A stretch of DNA of 10,788 bases, from assembly GCA_050115015.1 (NCBI GenBank), contig JASFRI010000123.1:1-10788 (forward strand), written 5' to 3'. Below, in pieces: positions 6,474-10,788 of this stretch. Under the pieces are notes generated by a model that was given only the letters and a program-made list of their open reading frames with translations, did no database searches and was not told where the DNA came from. The translations under genes and the position numbers were made by a program. This DNA is from JASFRI01 sp050115015 (GTDB lineage: Bacteria > Acidobacteriota > Polarisedimenticolia > CBDVAL01). Position 1 is the stretch's first letter, and each line of letters begins with the position of its first letter.

Positions 6474-7358
6474 ATGTCCGACGTCGCCAGCGTCAACGGC
6501 AAGATATACCCCGCCGCCGAGGCGTGCATCTCCGTCCTGGATCGGTCGTTCCTCTTCGGCCACGGCGTGTACGAGACCCTGCGCACCTACGGGAGCCGGC
6601 CGTTCCTGCTGGACCGGCATCTGGGACGCCTGGAGCGCTCCGCCATGCGTTTGGGCATCCCCCTCGAGGGCTGGCGGGAGGGCCTGGAGACGGCGATCCA
6701 GGACGCTCTGGACGCCGCCGCGAACCCCGAGTCCGCCATCCGGATCGTGGTCAGCCGGGGCGAGGGGATGGTCGACGAGGATCCCCGCCGCTGCCCGACG
6801 CCGCCGAACCTGGTGATCCTCGTGCGGCCGCTGCGACCCGTCCGCCCGGAGATCTACCGCGACGGGACCTCGGCGCTGGTCGTTCACGTGCAGCGCAATC
6901 CCGCGGAGGCCCTCGACCCGGGAATCAAGTCCAACAACCTCCTGAACAACCTGCTGGCCTCCATGGAGGCGGTCCGCCGTGGCTTCCCCGAGGCGATCCT
7001 CCTGAACGCCCGCGGCGAGGTGGCCGAGGGGAACAACACGAACGTGTTCCTCGTGCGTCGTGGCGCGCTGCTCACCCCCTCCCTGGACAGCGGCATCCTG
7101 GACGGCATCACCCGGGGCGTGGTGCTGGAGATCGCCGCTGCGGAGGGCATTCCCACCGTCGAGGGGCGCATCCCCTGCGACGACCTGCGCGGCGCCGAGG
7201 AGATATTCCTCACCAGCACCACCCGGGAGATCCTCCCCGTCGTCCGCCTGGACGACCGGCCCGTGGCCTCCGGCGACCCGGGCCCGGTTACGCGGCGGCT
7301 GCACGACGCCTACCGCTCCCGGACCCGGGCGTTCGTGGCCGACGGGGGACCGGGCTAG
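6474..7358 (+). CDS. Class IV PLP-dependent aminotransferase (D-amino-acid transaminase / branched-chain aminotransferase / ADC lyase fold)
   Basis: Cytoplasmic fold-type IV PLP enzyme of 294 residues, the usual size. Motifs: VNGKIYPAAEACISVLDRSF (7-26), FGHGVYETLR (28-37), RHLGRLERSA (48-57), then the PLP lysine Lys152 in GIKSNNLLNNLLA (150-162), Glu185 in GEVAEGNNTNVF (181-192), which contacts the pyridine nitrogen, LDGITRGVVLEIA, and FLTSTTREILPV. The KS-NLL-N-LA, STT-EI-PV and final 'G..GPVTRRLHDAY' patterns are closest to D-amino-acid and related transaminases, but the Arg-x-His substrate-carboxylate pair of Bacillus D-amino-acid transaminase is not seen near residues 95-112. The substrate therefore stays open: D-alanine/D-glutamate, branched-chain amino acids or 4-amino-4-deoxychorismate. 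No pabA/pabB or ilv gene is adjacent. It has its own promoter, is divergent from acpS and converges on the lpxH-like gene, the two stop codons sharing CTAG. Confidence 0.92.
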   Translation: MSDVASVNGKIYPAAEACISVLDRSFLFGHGVYETLRTYGSRPFLLDRHLGRLERSAMRLGIPLEGWREGLETAIQDALDAAANPESAIRIVVSRGEGMVDEDPRRCPTPPNLVILVRPLRPVRPEIYRDGTSALVVHVQRNPAEALDPGIKSNNLLNNLLASMEAVRRGFPEAILLNARGEVAEGNNTNVFLVRRGALLTPSLDSGILDGITRGVVLEIAAAEGIPTVEGRIPCDDLRGAEEIFLTSTTREILPVVRLDDRPVASGDPGPVTRRLHDAYRSRTRAFVADGGPG

Positions 7359-8074
7359 TCCGGCAGCGCCTCGAACCGTACGCCCCCGCTCCCATCCAAG
7401 CGCAGGTGGGAGCGATCCTCCCGCCAGCCGGGCAGGACGTAGAGGCGGCGTCCGCCGTCGAACTCCAGGGTCCGGGCCTCGTGGAAGTGCCCGAGGACGA
7501 CGGTATCGGCACCGGCGGCGAACGCCCGCCGGGCGTAGGCCTCCGCCTGCGCCGTGGGAAATCCGATGCGGTAGCGCGCGTTCGTCGTCCGGAAACGGCG
7601 CTCCAGGTAACCCGAAAGCCGTCCGGCCAGGCCCGCGGGCAGGGCGCCGAAGGCCGCCCGGGTCGCCGCCGACCTGGAGAAGCGCCGCCAGCGCTGGTAC
7701 TGGCGATCCTCGAGGTTGACCAGGTCGCCGTGGCTCACGTGGATCCGGCGGCCGGCGTGCTCGCAGACCAGGAAGTCGCCCGCCACCTCCTCGAAGGGGT
7801 CCCCCGCGTGCCGCTCGGCGACGAAGTAGTCGCGGTTCCCCTCCACGTAGCGCACGTGGACTCCCTGCCGGCGAAGGGCCCGCAGGGCCTCCACGACGTC
7901 CCGATGGAACGGCAGCTCCAGCCCTCGCCGCGCGATCCAGAGGTCGAAGATGTCCCCCACGAGGATCAGGGTGTCCGCCGTGGGCCCCACCTCCCGCAGG
8001 AAGCGCAGGAAGTGCTCCGTGTGCCCGACCTCCTGGTTGAGGTGGGAGTCCGCGGCCAGCACGAGGTCGCCCAC
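7355..8074 (-). CDS. lpxH: LpxH-like UDP-2,3-diacylglucosamine diphosphatase (calcineurin-like phosphoesterase)
   Basis: By family, hydrolyses UDP-2,3-diacylglucosamine to lipid X and UMP at the cytoplasmic face of the inner membrane, step 4 of lipid A synthesis. The 239 residues carry the full metallophosphoesterase set, at nearly the positions known in E. coli LpxH: AADSH (Asp9, His11), VGDIFDLW (Asp41), EGNRDYFV (Asn80 and the LpxH-type Arg81), HVSHGD (His115) and LGHFH (His196, His198). The middle (120-180) is a basic helical insert where LpxH has its lid. The enzyme could instead act on another nucleotide-lipid, so the gene symbol is a family-based assignment; no other lpx gene is in the window. 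The GTG at 8074 starts the protein exactly where the family starts and lies 4 bp after the stop of the TPR gene, implying translational coupling. Its stop overlaps the convergent aminotransferase stop by 4 bp. Confidence 0.85.
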   Translation of the reverse strand: MGDLVLAADSHLNQEVGHTEHFLRFLREVGPTADTLILVGDIFDLWIARRGLELPFHRDVVEALRALRRQGVHVRYVEGNRDYFVAERHAGDPFEEVAGDFLVCEHAGRRIHVSHGDLVNLEDRQYQRWRRFSRSAATRAAFGALPAGLAGRLSGYLERRFRTTNARYRIGFPTAQAEAYARRAFAAGADTVVLGHFHEARTLEFDGGRRLYVLPGWREDRSHLRLDGSGGVRFEALPD

Positions 8075-8078
8075 GGGC

Positions 8079-9239
8079 CTACCGGAAGATCAGGGGCGCC
8101 ATCTGGTTGCCGAGCACGAACATGCGGATGTCATGCCCCTCGATGAGATAGGACAGCGCCAGCGCCACGAAGGCGCGGCGCGCCGCCTCCACCGCCTCCG
8201 GATCCTGTCCCGAGTTCTCCTGGGCCTGCCGGGCCACCGCCTCCGTGCGCAGGATCTCGCCCGTCGCCATCATCCCCTGCTCCAGGCCGGCGCGGTCCAT
8301 CTCCGCGATGGCCTGTCCCTGGTACTCGGTGGGGAGGTCGCCCAGCTGGGAGCCCTTGCGTGCGAGCTTCAGCCCGTACTGTGCCGGCGTCTTCATCGAC
8401 CCCGGCCCCCGGATGCCCAGCCACGCCTTGGCAGCCTGCTCCAGCTCCCCCGCGCGGCAGGCCTCCATCGCAAGCTCGTTCAGCGCCGTCGCCGTGGGCA
8501 CGGAGCTGAGATCCTGGGAGGAGGCCCGGCTGAAGTACTCGATCGCCGTCTCCCGGTCCCCCTGTTCCCGGGCCCAACGGCCCACCTCGAAGGCCGCCAG
8601 GAAGCGGTACGTGTGGTTCCGGGAGCCCTCGGCGGCGAGCAGATCCGAGGCCCTCCGGTACGCTCGCATCTGGCGTTCGACCCGTCCGTCGCGGTCCATC
8701 ACGTCCGGAGCCTCGAGGAGGAAGCCGTAGAGCCGCCCCAGGCGGAACCACTCCTCGCCGTCCATCTCGCCGAGGGTCCCGGCCTCCGCCGCCTCGACCC
8801 CTTTGCGGGCGAAGGCAATCCCCCGCTCGGGCTCCTCGAGGGTGTTGATGCAGGCGGCGGCGGCGAAGTAGTAGGGATCGATGCCGCCGGTCTTCCGGGC
8901 AATCCGGTCCTCGAAGTAGCGCACGGCGTCGCGCTGGTAGCGCCGGGCCTCGGCGGCGTTTCCCGTGGTCCCGTGACAGTACCCCATGCGGTAGAACATC
9001 GATCCGGTGCGGGCGCCGGCCCGCTCCGCCTCCCCGTAGGCCGCGAGGGCCTCCTCCCAGTCACCCAGGGCGTAGGCTTCGCGGGCCCGCTCCAGCGCCT
9101 CCTCGGCGTCCGGGGGGACCACCGCCCGTGGCACCGCCTCGGCCTCTGGAGGCTCCTCCTTTCCCGCCGCCGGTACCGCCACGGCCAGGACCAGGGCCGC
9201 GAGGGTCAGGGCTCGCCGCAGAATCTCCCTCATCGCCAT
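8079..9239 (-). CDS. Exported TPR-repeat protein, function unknown
   Basis: No named family recognised. The 386-residue product begins with a Sec signal: MAMREILRR, hydrophobic LTLAALVLAVAV (11-22) and a likely cut near PAAG (26); no lipobox Cys. After a Pro/Glu-rich spacer, tetratricopeptide-type helical pairs follow. The clearest are residues 44-77 (ALERAREAYALGDWEEALAA), 78-111 (FYRMGYCHGTTGNAAEARRY), about 163-204 (WFRLGRLYGFLLE onward) and 212-250 (LAAFEVGRWAREQGDRETAI). The last 30 residues (ALSYLIEGHDIRMFVLGNQM) are not TPR-like. Four Cys are seen, among them Cys88, Cys130 and Cys271. TPR proteins act as scaffolds, so a periplasmic partner is expected. It lies 23 bp after tgt and 4 bp before the lpxH-like gene. 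The ATG at 9239 is chosen over Met3 because an AGGAGGT lies 8 nt upstream. Confidence 0.82.
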   Translation of the reverse strand: MAMREILRRALTLAALVLAVAVPAAGKEEPPEAEAVPRAVVPPDAEEALERAREAYALGDWEEALAAYGEAERAGARTGSMFYRMGYCHGTTGNAAEARRYQRDAVRYFEDRIARKTGGIDPYYFAAAACINTLEEPERGIAFARKGVEAAEAGTLGEMDGEEWFRLGRLYGFLLEAPDVMDRDGRVERQMRAYRRASDLLAAEGSRNHTYRFLAAFEVGRWAREQGDRETAIEYFSRASSQDLSSVPTATALNELAMEACRAGELEQAAKAWLGIRGPGSMKTPAQYGLKLARKGSQLGDLPTEYQGQAIAEMDRAGLEQGMMATGEILRTEAVARQAQENSGQDPEAVEAARRAFVALALSYLIEGHDIRMFVLGNQMAPLIFR

Positions 9240-9247
9240 CGCCTTGC

Positions 9248-9255
9248 ACCTCCTC
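9248..9255 (-). promoter_or_regulatory. Strong ribosome binding site of the TPR gene
   Basis: GAGGAGGT read on the minus strand, 8 nt before the ATG at 9239. It is the strongest Shine-Dalgarno sequence in the window and fills most of the 23-bp gap after tgt, so the TPR gene can be translated independently of tgt within the shared message. Confidence 0.8.
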
Positions 9256-9262
9256 GCATCCC

Positions 9263-10405
9263 TCACCCGCCGGAGTCCCGCGCGGTCTCCTCGACCGCAT
9301 TCGACGCCAGCGCCGCCAGCGTGGCCTCGCGGAAGGCGCAAAAGCGTCCGTCCACGATCGCCGCCCGGGCGCGGCGCATCAGCTCCAGATAATAGTGGAG
9401 GTTGTGGAGCGTGTGCAGCCGCGCGGCGAGGATCTCGCCGGAACGGAACAGGTGGCGCAGATAGGCACGGGAGAAGGTGCGGCAGGTGTAGCAGCCGCAG
9501 GCCTCGTCCAGAGGGCCCCCGTCGCGAGCGTGCTCGGCCCGCTTGATGGACACCCGCCCCCGGCTGGTGAACAGCGTGCCGTTCCGCGCGTTCCGCGTCG
9601 GCAGGACGCAATCGAACAGGTCGATCCCCATCCCGACCAGCTCCAGGAGGTCCTCCGGCGTTCCCATCCCCATCACGTAGCGTGGCCGGTGGTCGGGCAG
9701 GAGGTCCGCCGTGAAGGAGGCGACGCGTCGCAGATCCGCCGCGGGCTCCCCCACGCTCATGCCGCCGATGGCGTAGCCGGGAAAGTCCAGGGGCAGCAGC
9801 TCCGCCGCGCTGCGCTCCCGCAGGTCCTCGTACACGCCCCCCTGGACGATGCCGAACACCGCCTGGCCCGGCGCCGCCGCCTCCCGGGAGCGCGCCGCCC
9901 ACCGGGTCGTCGTCGCCACCGCGGCCTCGACCTCCCGGCGGGAAGCGCCGAAGGGTGGACAGATGTCCAGCGCCATCGACACGTCCGCGCCCAGCGCCGC
10001 CTGGACCCGGATGCTCCTCTCCGGCGTCAGGCGGTGCTCGGATCCGTCGAGATGGGAGCGGAACACCACGCCCTCCTCCTCGATGCGACGCAGCGCCGCC
10101 AGCGAGAAGACCTGGTAGCCCCCGGAGTCCGTGAGGATCGCCCGGGGCCAGGCCGCGAATCGGTGCAGGCCCCCCAGTTCCCGGATCACGTCCGGTCCGG
10201 GCCGCAGCAGCAGGTGGTAGGTATTGCCCAGGATCATCTCCGCCCCCAGGTCCTGGAGCTCCCGCGGGCTCATGGCCTTGACGGTGCCCTGGGTTCCCAC
10301 GGGCATGAAGGAGGGCGTGGCGACCGTCCCGTGCTCCGTGCGTAGCTCCCCGCAACGGGCGCGGCAGCCGGGATCGGCGTGCAGGATCCGGAAGGAGAGG
10401 CTCAT
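9263..10405 (-). CDS. tgt: tRNA-guanine(34) transglycosylase
   Basis: Exchanges guanine at position 34 of tRNAs with GUN anticodons for 7-aminomethyl-7-deazaguanine (preQ1), the step before QueA in queuosine synthesis. The 380-residue protein has the bacterial family length. Motifs: PVGTQGTVKAM (35-45), NTYHLLLRPG (61-70), LTDSGGYQVFSL (91-102) with Asp93 as general base, YAIGGMSVGE (211-220), and FDCVLPTRNARNG (264-276) with nucleophile Asp265. The zinc site is Cys303, Cys305 and Cys308 in CGCYTC plus His334 in LHTLHNLHYY. GGMSVGE is a mild variant of the more usual GGLAVGE. The ATG at 10405 comes 1 nt after the queA stop (TGA-G-ATG) without a separate strong ribosome site, so translation is probably coupled to queA. 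An in-frame extension to 10486 lies inside queA and is rejected. Confidence 0.97.
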   Translation of the reverse strand: MSLSFRILHADPGCRARCGELRTEHGTVATPSFMPVGTQGTVKAMSPRELQDLGAEMILGNTYHLLLRPGPDVIRELGGLHRFAAWPRAILTDSGGYQVFSLAALRRIEEEGVVFRSHLDGSEHRLTPERSIRVQAALGADVSMALDICPPFGASRREVEAAVATTTRWAARSREAAAPGQAVFGIVQGGVYEDLRERSAAELLPLDFPGYAIGGMSVGEPAADLRRVASFTADLLPDHRPRYVMGMGTPEDLLELVGMGIDLFDCVLPTRNARNGTLFTSRGRVSIKRAEHARDGGPLDEACGCYTCRTFSRAYLRHLFRSGEILAARLHTLHNLHYYLELMRRARAAIVDGRFCAFREATLAALASNAVEETARDSGG

Positions 10406-10406
10406 C

Positions 10407-10788
10407 TCATTCGACCCACATCGCGTCGCCATAGGAGTAGAAGCGGTAGCCGGCGTCAACGGCCCGCCGGTAGGCATCGAGGACACGCTCCCGGCCCGCG
10501 AACGCCGAGACGAGGACCAGCAGGCTCGAGCGCGGCAGGTGGAAGTTTGTCAGCAGGACGTCCACCGCGCGGAAGCGCCAGCCCGGCCGGAGGAAGAGGT
10601 CGACCATCCCCTCGCCCGGCCGCGGCCCCTCCGGCCCCCACCGCGCCTCGAGGGTGCGAACCACGGTGGTGCCGACGGCGACGATCCGCCCGCCGGCGGA
10701 CCGCGTCCGGCGCAGCGCATCGGCGGTCTGCGGGGTCAGGCGGCACCATTCCTCGTGCATCCGGTGCCTCGAGAGGTGTGCCGTCCGA
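10407..10788 (-). CDS. queA: S-adenosylmethionine:tRNA ribosyltransferase-isomerase, C-terminal part (5' end outside window)
   Basis: Transfers and isomerises the ribosyl group of S-adenosylmethionine onto preQ1 in tRNA, giving epoxyqueuosine. The frame is open to the window edge and 126 C-terminal residues are visible; the ATG at 10760 is internal (HRMHEEW matches the family's HxMHxE segment) and is not the start. Recognisable conserved stretches are VAVGTTVVRTLE, LRPGWRFRAVDVLLTNFHLP, SSLLVLVSAFAG and the terminal YRFYSYGDAMWVE, just before the TGA at 10407-10409. The protein stops right after the SYGDAM motif, as in many bacterial QueA proteins, while the E. coli protein carries a short extra tail. 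It is followed immediately by tgt. Confidence 0.96.
   Translation of the reverse strand, partial: RTAHLSRHRMHEEWCRLTPQTADALRRTRSAGGRIVAVGTTVVRTLEARWGPEGPRPGEGMVDLFLRPGWRFRAVDVLLTNFHLPRSSLLVLVSAFAGRERVLDAYRRAVDAGYRFYSYGDAMWVE

Noticed and set aside
6035..8146. 703-codon plus-strand frame across acpS, the aminotransferase and the lpxH-like gene
   Set aside because: It spans three recognisable genes and its leader control region, and its translation has no domain.
9240..10355. Upstream extension of the TPR gene frame through tgt
   Set aside because: The extension translates tgt out of frame into repetitive Gly/Arg/Pro sequence. The strong AGGAGGT before 9239 and the signal peptide fix the start.
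1..10788. Search for CRISPR arrays, tRNA or rRNA genes, insertion sequences, long direct repeats and riboswitches
   Set aside because: No regularly spaced repeats, tRNA-like cloverleaf, transposase motifs or conserved riboswitch core was seen by eye. A covariance-model scan would be needed to exclude short RNAs.

Overview
The window reads as an ordinary chromosomal stretch from a very GC-rich Gram-negative bacterium. Coding density is high, genes lie on both strands, and codon third positions are strongly G/C throughout. An LpxH-type lipid A hydrolase, two proteins with export signals and a class A penicillin-binding protein point to a diderm cell. A DUF4388/PATAN protein and housekeeping genes of this style are common in Acidobacteriota, Myxococcota and related lineages. 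That placement is an inference from gene content and composition only; nothing here fixes the phylum.

Layout. (1) 1-560 (+): C-terminal end of a class A penicillin-binding protein. It converges on (2) 575-2533 (-): acetyl-CoA synthetase. (3) 2534-2777: a 244-bp divergent control region with a good -35/-10 pair facing each way. (4) 2778-3899 (+): DUF4388 (PATAN) protein with two similar winged-helix-like modules. (5) 4142-4921 (+): secreted, proline- and aromatic-rich protein of unknown function. (6) 5079-6373 (-): acpS followed by a zinc-type CDF efflux transporter. (7) 6474-7358 (+): class IV PLP aminotransferase with a recognisable promoter, divergent from acpS. (8) 7355-10788 (-): a compact run read queA (partial), tgt, exported TPR protein, lpxH-like hydrolase. 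Its last stop codon shares the bases CTAG with the aminotransferase stop.

How the genes fit together. queA and tgt give two steps of queuosine tRNA modification. Immediately downstream, where many bacteria carry yajC-secD-secF, sit a periplasmic TPR protein and an LpxH-like phosphoesterase, which would link the operon to the cell envelope. Envelope work also appears in the PBP and possibly in the aminotransferase, whose sequence leans toward D-amino-acid transaminases. AcpS activates acyl carrier protein for lipid synthesis, and Acs supplies acetyl-CoA.

I see no CRISPR array, defence island, prophage, insertion sequence, tRNA or rRNA, and no convincing new multi-gene system. The parts least explained by known families are the DUF4388 protein, the secreted protein at 4142-4921 and the TPR protein. 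Gaps between genes are all under 300 bp.
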